Assembly (NCBI GenBank): GCA_038501785.1
Contig: JBAMJR010000139.1
Location: 1 to 64,000, forward strand
DNA: 64,000 nt
DNA from: Myoxocephalus aenaeus
Taxonomy: Eukaryota > Chordata > Actinopteri > Perciformes > Cottidae
Reading direction: 5' to 3'
This document shows positions 11,401-21,599 of this stretch, piece after piece (position 1 is the first letter of the stretch; each line of letters starts with the position of its first letter). The position numbers and the translations under genes are program-made. The notes beneath the pieces are model-generated. The model did not search any database, was not told where the DNA came from, and worked only from the letters and a program-made list of their open reading frames with translations.

Positions 11401-14283
11401 CTTTTAGGTTTAGTTATGCCTTTAGGTTTAGTTATGCCTTTAGTTTAGTTATGCCTTTAGGTTTAGTTATGCCTTTAGTTATGCCTTTAGGTTTAGTTAT
11501 GCCTTTAGTTATGCCTTTAGGTTTAGTTATGCCTTTAGTTTAGTTATGCCTTTAGGTTTAGTTATGCCTTTAGGTTTAGTTATGCCTTTAGTTTAGTTAT
11601 GCCTTTAGGTTTAGTTATGCCTTTAGTTTAGTTATGCCTTTAGTTATGCCTTTTAGGTTTAGTTATGCCTTTAGTTTAGTTATGCCTTTAGGTTTAGTTA
11701 TGCCTTTAGTTATGCCTTTTAGGTTTAGTTATGCCTTTTAGGTTTAGTTATGCCTTTTAGGTTTAGTTATGCCTTTTAGGTTTAGTTATGCCTTTAGGTT
11801 TAGTTATGCCTTTAGTTATGCCTTTAGTTATGCCTTTAGGTTTAGTTATGCCTTTAGTTATGCCTTTAGGTTTAGTTATGCCTTTAGGTTTAGTTATGCC
11901 TTTAGTTTAGTTATGCCTTTAGGTTTAGTTATGCCTTTAGTTTAGTTATGCCTTTAGTTATGCCTTTTAGGTTTAGTTATGCCTTTAGGTTTAGTTATGC
12001 CTTTAGTTTAGTTATGCCTTTAGGTTTAGTTATGCCTTTAGTTATGCCTTTAGGTTTAGTTATGCCTTTAGTTATGCCTTTAGGTTTAGTTATGCCTTTA
12101 GTTTAGTTATGCCTTTAGGTTTAGTTATGCCTTTAGTTTAGTTATGCCTTTAGTTATGCCTTTTAGGTTTAGTTATGCCTTTAGTTTAGTTATGCCTTTA
12201 GGTTTAGTTATGCCTTTAGTTATGCCTTTTAGGTTTAGTTATGCCTTTTAGGTTTAGTTATGCCTTTAGGTTTAGTTATGCCTTTAGTTATGCCTTTAGT
12301 TATGCCTTTAGGTTTAGTTATGCCTTTAGTTATGCCTTTAGTTATGCCTTTTAGGTTTAGTTATGCCTTTAGGTTTAGTTATGCCTTTAGTTATGCCTTT
12401 AGTTATGCCTTTAGGTTTAGTTATGCCTTTAGTTATGCCTTTAGTTATGCCTTTTAGGTTTAGTTATGCCTTTTAGGTTTAGTTATGCCTTTAGGTTTAG
12501 TTATGCCTTTAGTTTTAGTTATGCCTTTTAGTTTAGTTATGCCTTTAGGTTTAGTTATGCCTTTAGGTTTAGTTATGCCTTTAGTTATGCCTTTAGGTTT
12601 AGTTATGCCTTTAGGTTTAGTTATGCCTTTAGTTATGCCTTTAGGTTTAGTTATGCCTTTAGTTTTAGTTATGCCTTTTAGTTTAGTTATGCCTTTAGGT
12701 TTAGTTATGCCTTTAGGTTTAGTTATGCCTTTAGTTATGCCTTTTAGGTTTAGTTATGCCTTTAGGTTTAGTTATGCCTTTAGTTATGCCTTTAGTTATG
12801 CCTTTAGGTTTAGTTATGCCTTTAGTTATGCCTTTAGTTATGCCTTTTAGGTTTAGTTATGCCTTTTAGGTTTAGTTATGCCTTTTAGGTTTAGTTATGC
12901 CTTTAGTTTTAGTTATGCCTTTTAGTTTAGTTATGCCTTTAGGTTTAGTTATGCCTTCAGGTTTAGTTATGCCTTTAGTTATGCCTTTAGGTTTAGTTAT
13001 GCCTTTAGGTTTAGTTATGCCTTTAGTTATGCCTTTAGGTTTAGTTATGCCTTTAGTTATGCCTTTTAGGTTTAGTTATGCCTTTAGGTTTAGTTATGCC
13101 TTTAGTTATGCCTTTAGTTATGCCTTTAGGTTTAGTTATGCCTTTAGTTATGCCTTTTAGGTTTAGTTATGCCTTTAGTTATGCCTTTAGTTATGCCTTT
13201 AGGTTTAGTTATGCCTTTAGGTTTAGTTATGCCTTTAGTTATGCCTTTTAGGTTTAGTTATGCCTTTAGGTTTAGTTATGCCTTTAGTTATGCCTTTAGG
13301 TTTAGTTATGCCTTTAGGTATGCCTTTAGTTATGCCTTTTAGGTTTAGTTATGCCTTTAGGTTTAGTTATGCCTTCAGTTTTAGTTATGCCTTTAGGTTT
13401 AGTTATGCCTTTAGGTTTAGTTATGCCTTTAGTTATGCCTTTAGGTTTAGTTATGCCTTTAGGTTTAGTTATGCCTTTTAGTTATGCCTTTTAGGTTTAG
13501 TTATGCCTTTAGGTTTAGTTATGCCTTTAGTTATGCCTTTATGTTTAGTTATGCCTTTAGTTATGCCTTTTAGGTTTAGTTATGCCTTTAGTTATGCCTT
13601 TAGTTATGCCTTTAGGTTTAGTTATGCCTTTAGGTTTAGTTATGCCTTTAGTAATGCCTTTAGTTTAGTTATGCCTTTAGGTTTAGTTATGCCTTTAGGT
13701 TTAGTTATGCCTTTAGTTATGCCTTTAGTTATGCCTTTAGGTTTAGTTATGCCTTTAGGTTTAGTTATGCCTTTAGTAATGCCTTTAGTTTAGTTATGCC
13801 TTTAGGTTTTGTTATGCCTTTAGTTATGCCTTTAGGTTTAGTTATGCCTTTAGGTTTAGTTATGCCTTTTAGTTTAGTTATGCCTTTAGTTTAGTTATGC
13901 CTTTAGTTATGCCTTTAGGTTTAGTTCCACAGTCCCAGACAACCTTTGCTTGGTTTACAGTTTGAAAATACAAATGTTGTCTTGCGTTCATCGCTGATCT
14001 TAGAGCAGCTTGAAGCTCTTTCAGAGTTGTTCCAGTATATTTAACATGTCGAGTTTCCCTGGTTCACCTGTTCAGGTAACGGAGTGCAGACGGGTTCACT
14101 GCGGTCTAACGCTGCTCTTCCTCCTTCTCCTCTTCTTCCTCCCCCCAGGTGCCCTTTGCCCCCTCTGGTCTGAAGGTGAGGTACCTGAAGGTGTTTGAGC
14201 CCAAACTGAACTACAGCGACCACGACGTCATCAAATGGGTTCGTTACATCGGACGCAGTGGAATCTATGAGACCCGCTGCTGA
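11..14283 (+). CDS. ap2m1: AP-2 complex subunit mu (3' part of gene, 6 coding exons)
   Basis: Medium (mu2) subunit of the AP-2 clathrin adaptor, which binds tyrosine-based (YxxPhi) sorting signals and PIP2 at the plasma membrane during endocytosis. Exons read from the sequence: 11-155, 2200-2319, 2501-2636, 6090-6187, 8906-9017, 14149-14283 (TGA 14281-14283); all junctions are GT-AG and the phases join without a break. They encode about 247 C-terminal residues, almost the whole mu-homology domain, starting at GQVLSAHVSGRV and ending GRSGIYETRC. The KWVRY segment in the last exon holds the Trp and Arg known to contact the YxxPhi motif; the GKAKYK basic patch known for PIP2 contact lies in the 6090 exon. 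The N-terminal longin-like half is outside the window to the left. Every intron is dominated by tandem repeats. The match to vertebrate AP2M1 is near-complete, so identity is very secure. Confidence 0.97.
163..1780. repeat. 20-bp minisatellite filling ap2m1 intron
   Basis: About 80 imperfect copies of a 20-bp C/T-rich unit (TCACCACTTCCTGTCTGTCT and variants such as CATCACTTCATGTCTACCT), with higher-order periods of 60 to several hundred bp. It starts within a few bases of the 5' splice site at 156. One unit-like piece (2171-2192) reappears just before the acceptor at 2199, so the LINE fragment at 1781 interrupts the array. Long open frames here are periodicity artefacts. Confidence 0.95.
1781..2170 (-). 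mobile_element. 5'-truncated L2-type LINE 3' end
   Basis: Begins with a (ATTAC)n-like tail and the fish repeat core TTTATCCAAAGCGACTTACA, which is the reverse complement of the 3' end shared by fish L2 LINEs and related SINEs. The element therefore lies on the minus strand. The same core recurs at about 16570 and 26365. Clade naming is from memory of the family; the repetition within this window is directly seen. Confidence 0.7.
2327..2478. repeat. (AC)n / (TCAC)n microsatellite in ap2m1 intron
   Basis: Pure AC dinucleotides flank a block of about 24 TCAC tetramers. The array occupies nearly the whole 181-bp intron 2320-2500. Confidence 0.97.
2637..5690. repeat. ATT-rich minisatellite (tactgctatt type), split by a LINE
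   Basis: Two blocks, 2637-2827 and 4739-5690, of short units such as TACTGCTATTACTACTGCTA and TACTGTTAATA. The left block begins exactly at the donor GTATTACT of the 2501-2636 exon. A LINE (2828-4738) sits between two blocks of identical repeat type, so the LINE inserted into an existing array. Confidence 0.93.
2828..4738 (-). mobile_element. L2/CR1-superfamily LINE, 5'-truncated, RT domain
   Basis: The minus strand encodes a reverse transcriptase in an open stretch 4624-3440. Visible motifs: NPRKAAGPDSVSPS at the start of the RT, FVDFSSAFNTI (first catalytic Asp region), GSPQGCVLSPLLFSLY, and LKFADDTT containing the FADD box. The reading frame breaks at 3440-3443 and continues in another frame to 3219 through a conserved C-terminal tail (DPSHPGH, SGRR, NSFFP). 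The 3' end at 2828 carries an AGAATC-type short repeat, typical of L2 tails. The endonuclease is missing, so the copy is dead. It is very similar to the copy at 55226-58652. Confidence 0.9.
5780..6086. repeat. 11-12-bp minisatellite up to an ap2m1 acceptor
   Basis: About 25 copies of AACCTTGTAAT / GACCTTGTAAT run directly into the 3' splice site TAATACCAG ending at 6089. The stretch 5690-5780 between this and the preceding array is unique AT-rich sequence. Confidence 0.95.
6195..8900. repeat. 2.7-kb pyrimidine minisatellite filling an ap2m1 intron
   Basis: Units of 10-19 bp built from CTCTCACTCTGTCCT, CTCTCACTCTGTCTCTGTC and variants with TATGTATGTC occupy the whole intron between exons 6090-6187 and 8906-9017. 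The acceptor TCCTCTCAG is itself a unit of the array. All three forward frames stay open for over 780 codons only because stops are absent from the unit. Confidence 0.96.
9085..13925. repeat. 4.8-kb minisatellite in last ap2m1 intron
   Basis: Hundreds of copies of TTTAGGTTTAGTTATGCC (18 bp) mixed with shorter TTTAGTTTAGTTATGCC and TTTAGTTATGCC forms and single-base length variants (CTTTTAGG). The proportion of short units rises to the right. The array fills most of intron 9018-14148; about 220 bp of unique sequence precede the acceptor. Confidence 0.97.
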
Positions 14284-14362
14284 GGAAGGACATCGTCATC
14301 ATCATCGTATGAGACCCGCTGCTGAGGAAGGACATCTTCATCATCATCATGACCTCCTCTTC

Positions 14363-14403
<41 letters not shown>
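14266..14403. repeat. Duplicated ap2m1 stop-codon segment plus (ATC)n
   Basis: The 42 bp at 14266-14307, which hold the last five codons (YETRC), the stop and the start of the 3' UTR, are repeated almost exactly at 14308-14349, so a second copy of the coding end lies in the 3' UTR. An ATC trinucleotide run (14358-14403) follows. Confidence 0.9.
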
Positions 14404-14667
14404 ATTCGTTGTGTCTTCAGTACTTGTTGTGATTACAAACAGATATCCTGACTTTAAGTTAAAAAACACTGAGTCCTACACTTCCCATAATGCACCTGGA
14501 TAGTCTTAGATTAGAGCCTGAACTACATGCTGTGTGTCCCTTTAAGAGACGGATACCTCTAAACCACTCTGCTCACGTGATTTACCCAGCATGCTTTGCT
14601 TTCAGTCTGAATTCATCTTTTATTTTTATTGTTTTTACAGTTTTTGTATCCAGATGTATCAAAAAAT

Positions 14668-14673
14668 AATAAA
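14668..14673 (+). promoter_or_regulatory. ap2m1 polyadenylation signal
   Basis: AATAAA about 385 bp after the stop codon, followed by unique sequence and then a GT-rich region; it is the likely 3' end of the ap2m1 mRNA. Confidence 0.65.
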
Positions 14674-14707
14674 AAAATATTAATCTGAACTCATTCAACT
14701 GTTTTAT

Positions 14708-14769
14708 TGTGTGTGTGTGTGTGTGTGTGTGTGAGTCTGTGTGTGCGTGAGTCTGTGTGTGCGTGTGTA

Positions 14770-14814
<45 letters not shown>

Positions 14815-14881
14815 CTGTGTGTGTGTGTGTCTGTGTGTGTGTGTGAGTCTGTGTGTGCGTGAGTCTGTGTGTGCGTGTGTA

Positions 14882-14926
<45 letters not shown>

Positions 14927-15018
14927 CTGTGTGTGTGTGTGTGTGTGTGTGTATGTCTGTGTGTGTGTGTGTATGTATGTGCGTGTGTGCGTGTGTGAGT
15001 GAGTGAGTGAGTGAGAGT
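14708..15018. repeat. (GT)n microsatellite with CTGT and GCGT variants
   Basis: About 300 bp of GT dinucleotides, with an internal partial duplication (the block from 14730 recurs from 14846), ending in a GAGT run. Intergenic, just past the ap2m1 polyadenylation signal. Confidence 0.96.
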
Positions 15019-15109
15019 ATGTTAATATGTGTATATGTTTGTTTTGTTTAATTCATTCAACATTACAACACAATAAGTAAAGCCACAATGTAATATACAA
15101 AAGAAACGA

Positions 15110-15352
15110 AAAAAAGAAACATGCACTTTATTAATCCCCTTGGGGAGATTCTTCTCTGCATTTGGTCCATCCTTGGCTCGGGGCCCAACCCCAACACCCA
15201 ACCCCCAGCTGCGCCCTGTGGGGCGCAGCTGGGGGTTGGGTGTCTTGCTCAGGGATGCTTCGGCATGTGAGCTATGGGGGGACTGGGGATCGAGCCGGCT
15301 ACCTTGTGGTTGTGAGGCGACCACTCATCCCCCTGAGCTAGAGTCGCCCCAA
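15110..15352 (-). mobile_element. tRNA-derived SINE
   Basis: On the minus strand from about 15352 a tRNA-like head can be read: an A-box-like TAGCTCAGGGGG and a B-box-like GGCTCGATCCC, spaced as in pol III promoters. A body with a strong hairpin (15194-15243) and a tail reading ATTAATAAAGTGCATG follow. The tRNA-like head and body suggest a SINE; the family name is not assigned. Confidence 0.7.
15194..15243. other. Perfect inverted repeat, 23-bp arms, 4-bp loop
   Basis: Arms 15194-15216 and 15221-15243 are exact reverse complements around TGTG, and are GC-rich. The hairpin lies inside the SINE body, so it may be a structural part of the SINE RNA. Confidence 0.9.
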
Positions 15353-15649
15353 AAACAGAAAGACTGAAGAGGTATAGGTAGAAGCATAATGCTTATATAG
15401 TCATATCCTAAATTATTATCAATTAAATCAGATAATTAATTCGAAAAAATTAGGAGAAATGCCTTTTTGAAAGACTGATTACATATATAGGTCAGAGGTC
15501 CTGCAATACAATCAATTACTTCTTTAATGATTACCATATCAATAGAAAATATATCAGAAGATTTTTTAATGATATCGTCGGTGAGCGTCTGGTGGCCGGG
15601 CCTTCGCCCAAGGGGCCTGGCCGGGCTCAGCTCGAAGAAACAACATGGA

Positions 15650-16528
15650 GCCACTACCCTGTGGACCCACCACCCTGTAGACCCACCACTGTGTGGACCC
15701 ACCACCCTGTAGACCCACCACTGTGTGGACCCACCACCCTGTGGACACACCACTGTGTGGACCCACCACTGTGTGGACCCACCACCCTGTAGACCCACCC
15801 TGTAGACTCACCACCCTGTAGACCCACCACCCTGTAGACCCACCACCCTGTAGACCCACCACTGTGTGGACCCACCACCCTGTAGACCCACCCTGTAGAC
15901 TCACCACCCTGTAGACCCACCACCCTGTAGACCCACCACCCTGTAGACCCACCACTGTGTGGATCCACCACCCTGTAGACCCACCCTGTAGACTCACCAC
16001 CCTGTAGACCCACCGCCCTGTGGACCCACCACCCTGTAGACCCACCCTGTAGACCCACCACCCTGTAGACCCACCACTGTGTGGACCCACCACCCTGTAG
16101 ACACACCACCCTGTGGACCCACCACCCTGTAGACCCACCACTGTGTAGACCCACCACCCTGTAGACCCACCACTGTGTGGACCCACCACCCTGTGGACCC
16201 ACCACCCTGTAGACCCACCATTGTGTGGACCCACCACCCTGTGGACCCACCACCCTGTAGACCCACCCTGTATACCCACCACCCTGTAGACTCACCACCC
16301 TGTAGACTCACAACCCTGTAGACCCACCACCCTGTAGACTCACCACCCCGTAGACTCACCCTGTAGACCCACCCTGTAGACCCACCACTGTGTGGACCCA
16401 CCACCCTGTGGACCCACCATCCTGTAGACCCACCACCCTGTAGACCCACCACTGTGTGGACCCACCACCCTGTAGACCCACCACCCTGTAGACCCACCAC
16501 TGTGTACACCCACCACTGTGTAGACCCA
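15650..16528. repeat. Minisatellite grown from the Rex3 leader
   Basis: Units CCTGTAGACCCACCAC and CACTGTGTGGACCCACCAC repeat for about 880 bp, and the unit type resumes at 16946-16968 after the L2 insert. The Rex3 fragment at 44690-44715 contains the same segment once (CCCTGTGGACCCACAACCC), showing that the array arose by amplification of an internal Rex3 sequence. Confidence 0.9.
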
Positions 16529-16945
16529 CCACATTACATTACATTACATTTCATTTATTTGACGCTTTTATCCAAAGCGACTTACAGTAAGTGCAATTCC
16601 ACCATGAGTACCCGATCTGTTCGTAGCACGGTACGCAAGTACCAATGTTTTGAAGCGGATGCGGGCGACCACCGGTAACCAGTGAAGGTCGCGGAGGAGT
16701 GGAGTCGTGTGGGTGAATTTCGGGAGGTTAAAGACCAGTCGAGCTGCTGCATTCTGGATGAGCTGCAGAGGTCGGATGGCACTAGCAGGTAGACCTGCAG
16801 GAGGGAGTTACAGTAGTCAAGGCGCGAGATGATCAGAGCCTGGACCAGAACCTGTGCCGCCTTCTGAGTGAGAAGGGGACGTATTCTCCTGATGTTGTAC
16901 AGCATGAACCTACAGGAACGCGTTGTTGCGGTGATGTTGGCAGTC
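16529..16945 (-). mobile_element. 5'-truncated L2-type LINE 3' end with RT C-terminus
   Basis: Starts with an (ATTAC)n tail and the TTATCCAAAGCGACTTACAG core. On the minus strand a frame contains YNIRRIRPLLTQKAAQVLVQ and ISRLDYCNSLL, the conserved C-terminal region of L2-clade reverse transcriptases. It is inserted inside the Rex3-derived minisatellite, whose units flank both ends. Confidence 0.85.
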
Positions 16946-18675
16946 ACCCTGTGGACCCATCACCCTGTGGCCAAGCATCGGGTCGGGTGGGCCGGGCAGG
17001 GGGCCTGGGCGAGCCGGCAGCATAGATCTGTGTACAGATTGTAAAGCTCTTCGAGGCAAATTTGTATTTGTGATGTTGGGCTATATAAAATAAACTGAAT
17101 TGAACTAAACTAGCTCTAGGGACGTGAAACATCACCTCGCTAGCGGGGAAAGAGCCGGAGCTGGAGCAGGAGGTGGAGCGGTACCAGCTATATATAGTTG
17201 GGCTCACCTCCACGCACAGCACGGGCTCTGGAACCAAGCTCCTGGAGAAGGGTTGTACTTTGTCCTTTTCTGGAGTTGCCCAGGGTGAGAGGCGCCGGGC
17301 TGGGGATCGAGCCCCCGGCTGAGCGCCCCTGTGTTGGAGTTTTCCCCGGAGAACGAGAGGGTCGCCTCCCTGCGCCTACGGGTTGCGGGGAGTAAGGCTC
17401 TGACTGTTGTTTGTGCTTATGCACCGAACAGCATTTCAGAGTATCCGGCCTTCTTGGAGTCGGTGGGAGGGGTCCTGGAAAGGGCCCCGCCTGCCGACTC
17501 CATAGTTCTCCTGGGAGACTTCAACGCTCACGTGGGCAATGACAGAGAAACCTGGCGGGGCGTGATTGGGAGGAACGGCTTGCTGATCTGAACCAGAGGG
17601 ATGTTTTGTTGTTGGACTTCTGTGCTAGTCACAGTTTGTCCATAATGAACACCATGTTCGAGCATAAGGAGGCTCATAAGTGTACCTGGTACCAGAACAC
17701 CTGAGGCCGGAGATCAATGATGGACTTTGTAGTCGTATCATCAGATCTGCGGCCGTATGTCTTGGACAGTCGAGTGAAGAGAGGAGCAGAGCTGTCAACT
17801 GATCACCACCTGGTGGTGAGTTGGATCAGATGGCGGGGGAGTCGGCTAGAAAGACCTGGCAAGCCCAAACGTGTAGTGAGGAGTGAACGGGGAAAGTCTG
17901 GTGGAGGATCCTGTCTGGAGGTCTTCAACTCCCACCTCCAGAAGAAGTTCTCACACATCCTGATCGGTTGGGGACATGGAGTCCTAGTGGACCATGTTCA
18001 AAGCCTCTACTGTATTGCGGCCGCTAGGAGCTGTGGTCAGAAGGTCATCGTGTCGTGGCGGCAACCTGAAAACCCGGTGGTGGACACCGGGGTGAGGGAA
18101 GCCGTCAAGCTGAAGAAGGAGGCCTTTTGGGCCTGGCTGGTCCAGGGGTCTCCTGAAGCAGCTGACAGGTACTGGCAGGCCAGAAGGGCTGCAGGTCATG
18201 ATGCTAAACTGGAGGGAGTATATCTCCCAGCTGCTTCAACGCCTCAGGATCCCCAGAATGAGCTGGAAAATGTTGCGGCTGCACGGGAAGTCTCGGTCAT
18301 TCTGCTGGGCCTGCTGCCACCGAGACCCGACCCGGAGAAGAAGAAGACAATGGATGGATGGATGGATGGATGTGTGTATGTGTGTATATATGTGTGTCTG
18401 TGTGAATATGTGTGTGTATATGTGTATGTGTGTGTGATAGACAGGTGAATGGACAGAGCTGTAATTAAATCCTCGTCCTTCAGCTGAGGCTGAAAGTCTG
18501 TCTCCTCCTCCGTCTCTCGGCTGGTCGGCTGCCAGGAGGCCCCCAGGGGCCCCAACCAGGAACACTGAAGCATTATGGGATACTACTGCAGAGCTCCAGA
18601 GCAGCAGGTTCAACCTGAGGAGCGACAGGTGGATACGCTCACTTCGTTCAATGTGTTCCAACTAAATGTTGTGTA

Positions 18676-19290
18676 AGGAGAGAGAATGCAGCTTTAACAC
18701 ATGAAGCATATACTTCTATACAACCAGAGGAGTCGCCCCCCTGGTGGTCAGGAGAGAGAATGCAGCTTTAACACATGAAGCATATACTTCTATACAACCA
18801 GAGGAGTCGCCCCCTGGTGGTCAGGAGAGAGAATGCAGCTTTAACACATGAAGCATATACTTCTATACAACCAGAGGAGTCGCCCCCCTGGTGGTCAGGA
18901 GAGAGAATGCAGCTTTAACACATGAAGCATATACTTCTATACAACCAGAGGAGTCGCCCCCTGGTGGTCAGGAGAGAGAATGCAGCTTTAACACATGAAG
19001 CATATACTTCTATACAACCAGAGGAGTCGCCCCCTGGTGGTCAGGAGAGAGAATGCAGCTTTAACACATGAAGCATAGACTTCTATACAACCAGAGGAGT
19101 CGCCCCCTGGTGGTCAGGAGAGAGAATGCAGCTTTAACACATGAAGCATATACTTATATACAACCAGAGGAGTCGCCCCCTGGTGGTCAGGAGAGAAAAT
19201 GCAGCTTTAACACATGAAGCATATACTTCTATACAACCAGAGGAGTCACCCCCTGGTGGTCAGGAGAGAAAATGCAGCTTTAACACATGA
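18676..19290. repeat. 73-bp minisatellite, about 8 copies
   Basis: Highly homogeneous copies starting GGAGAGAGAATGCAGC and ending GTCGCCCCCTGGTGGTCA. Copies differ by a few point changes and one or two C residues. The interval 18370-18676 before it is unique with no gene seen. Confidence 0.97.
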
Positions 19291-19481
19291 AGGTTGGACT
19301 TCACTTAAAGAAGCGGAGGTTACCTCCAGTATCGATCTGAGGGTCAGGGTGAGGTCAGAGTGTTGCAGTGCATGATGGGAGTCTGCTTTAATGAGCTGCT
19401 TAACATGCAGCATCTGATGATTCCTGTGAAAGATGCTTCTGCAGGCAGTTTGTCAGAGTGAAGGTGACCGAGAGCTGATGC

Positions 19482-19521
19482 ACAACACAACTACACACCA
19501 ATTGGTGTGTAGTTGTGTTGT
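19482..19521. other. 40-bp perfect palindrome with no spacer
   Basis: Two 20-bp arms (19482-19501, 19502-19521) are exact reverse complements, centred on CCAATTGG. A run of AACAC/GTTGT units follows. It could extrude as a cruciform; no gene is associated. Confidence 0.95.
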
Positions 19522-19724
19522 TGTGTTGTTAATAACACAACAACACAACAACAAAACAACGACAATAAGTGTCACTGAGGCTGCAGTAATCTCTCTCATT
19601 GTCAGCTCACTTCATCATTATGTTCTTTGTCTTGTTTCTGCTGCAGTTAATATTCAATAAGTTTATAAGAAAGACTCAAATGACAACGGAATCTAAGTCT
19701 GTAACATGTATTTATATATATATA

Positions 19725-19757
<33 letters not shown>

Positions 19758-19779
19758 GAGATCCAGAGATAAAGTCTCT

Positions 19780-21372
19780 TAGAGTCTCTGGTGTCTCCAG
19801 GTCTCTTCAGGTCTCTTCAGGTCTCGTAGAGTCTCTGGTGTCTCCAGGTCTCTTCCGGTCTCTTCAGGTCTCGTAGAGTCTCTGGTGTCTCCAGGTCTCT
19901 TCAGGTCTCTTCAGGTCTCGTAGAGTCTCTGGTGTCTCCAGGTCTCTTCAGGTCTCGTAGAGTCTCTGGTGTCTCCAGGTCTCTTCTGGTCTCTTCAGGT
20001 CTCGTAGAGTCTCTGGTGTCTCCAGGTCTCTTCCGGTCTCTTCAGGTCTCGTAGAGTCTCTGGTGTCTCCAGGTCTCTTCAGGTCTCGTAGAGTCTCTGG
20101 TGTCTCCAGGTCTCTTCTGGTCTCTTCAGGTCTCGTAGAGTCTCTGGTGTCTCCAGGTCTCTTCAGGTCTCGTAGAGTCTCTGGTGTCTCCAGGTCTCTT
20201 CTGGTCTCTTCAGGTCTCGTAGAGTCTCTGGTGTCTCCAGGTCTCTTCAGGTCTCTTCAGGTCTCGTAGAGTCTCTGGTGTCTCCAGGTCTCTTCAGGTC
20301 TCGTAGAGTCTCTGGTGTCTCCAGGTCTCTTCTGGTCTCTTCAGGTCTCGTAGAGTCTCTGGTGTCTCCAGGTCTCTTCAGGTCTCGTAGAGTCTCTGGT
20401 GTCTCCAGGTCTCTTCTGGTCTCTTCAGGTCTCGTAGAGTCTCTGGTGTCTCCAGGTCTCTTCAGGTCTCTTCAGGTCTCGTAGAGTCTCTGGTGTCTCC
20501 AGGTCTCTTCCGGTCTCGTCAGGTCTCGTAGAGTCTCTGGTGTCTCCAGGTCTCTTCTGGTCTCTTCAGGTCTCGTAGAGTCTCTGGTGTCTCCAGGTCT
20601 CTTCAGGTCTCTTCAGGTCTCGTAGAGTCTCTGGTGTCTCCAGGTCTCTTCTGGTCTCTTCAGGTCTCGTAGAGTCTCTGGTGTCTCCAGGTCTCTTCCG
20701 GTCTCTTCAGGTCTCGTAGAGTCTCTGGTGTCTCCAGGTCTCTTCAGGTCTCTTCAGGTCTCGTAGAGTCTCTGGTGTCTCCAGGTCTCTTCAGGTCTCG
20801 TAGAGTCTCTGGTGTCTCCAGGTCTCTTCTGGTCTCTTCAGGTCTCGTAGAGTCTCTGGTGTCTCCAGGTCTCTTCAGGTCTCGTAGAGTCTCTGGTGTC
20901 TCCAGGTCTCTTCTGGTCTCTTCAGGTCTCGTAGAGTCTCTGGTGTCTCCAGGTCTCTTCAGGTCTCTTCAGGTCTCGTAGAGTCTCTGGTGTCTCCAGG
21001 TCTCTTCAGGTCTCGTAGAGTCTCTGGTGTCTCCAGGTCTCTTCTGGTCTCTTCAGGTCTCGTAGAGTCTCTGGTGTCTCCAGGTCTCTTCAGGTCTCGT
21101 AGAGTCTCTGGTGTCTCCAGGTCTCTTCCGGTCTCTTCAGGTCTCGTAGAGTCTCTGGTGTCTCCAGGTCTCTTCCGGTCTCTTCAGGTCTCGTAGAGTC
21201 TCTGGTGTCTCCAGGTCTCTTCTGGTCTCTTCAGGTCTCGTAGAGTCTCTGGTGTCTCCAGGTCTCTTCAGGTCTCTTCAGGTCTCTTCAGGTCTCGTAG
21301 AGTCTCTGGTGTCTCCAGGTCTCTTCTGGTCTCTTCAGGTCTCGTAGAGTCTCTGGTGTCTCCAGGTCTCTG
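19780..21372. repeat. 1.6-kb minisatellite (ggtctcttcaggtctcgtag type)
   Basis: Units of about 37-48 bp built from GGTGTCTCCAGGTCTCTTC and GGTCTCGTAGAGTCTCT, with CTTCAGG/CTTCTGG/CTTCCGG variants. Higher-order blocks of about 215 bp are repeated almost exactly (20063, 20278, 20775, 20990). An AT dinucleotide run precedes it (19715-19757). Confidence 0.97.
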
Positions 21373-21599
21373 CAGGCTGTTAGGACAGATGTTCTGAGGG
21401 GACACGAGACAAACGCTGCACATCTGGACTTCTGTTCTGGCCCCTTGGGGGTCCAACCTGTGGCCCCAGACCCGAAGATCCCAGAGGACCCCGGAGGACC
21501 AGGTCTGGGTTTGTTGATCAGTCCTCCAAGCAGACCATAATAAAGATTCATATTAATATAGGAATGTAAACTGGAGGAGGTGGAGGACCGGACCTGGAC

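Larger units (their letters stand above)
15574..18370 (+). mobile_element. Rex3/RTE-type LINE, rearranged and internally deleted
   Basis: The leader (15574-15650, and again 16965-17000) and an endonuclease segment (about 17104-18180) match the layout of fish Rex3 LINEs. Endonuclease motifs seen: VCAYAPNS, LLGDFNAHVGND, and STDHHLVVSW near the domain end. A stop and a frame change between 17591 and 17717 break the frame. The RT is missing: sequence jumps from the post-endonuclease region to the C-terminal GLLPPRPDP segment and ends in a TGGA tetramer tail, the known Rex3 3' signature. Inside it are a minisatellite (15650-16528), an L2 fragment (16529-16945) and a short SINE/LINE tail at about 17030-17105. 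A second leader fragment lies at 44420-44760. Confidence 0.8.

Noticed and set aside
9085..13925. TTTAGG-rich array as interstitial telomere DNA
   Set aside because: The unit is TTTAGGTTTAGTTATGCC, not a TTAGGG array; it is an intronic minisatellite.
18676..19290. Possible CRISPR-like array of regular 73-bp repeats
   Set aside because: No unique spacers; repeats are continuous, and the genome is clearly vertebrate.
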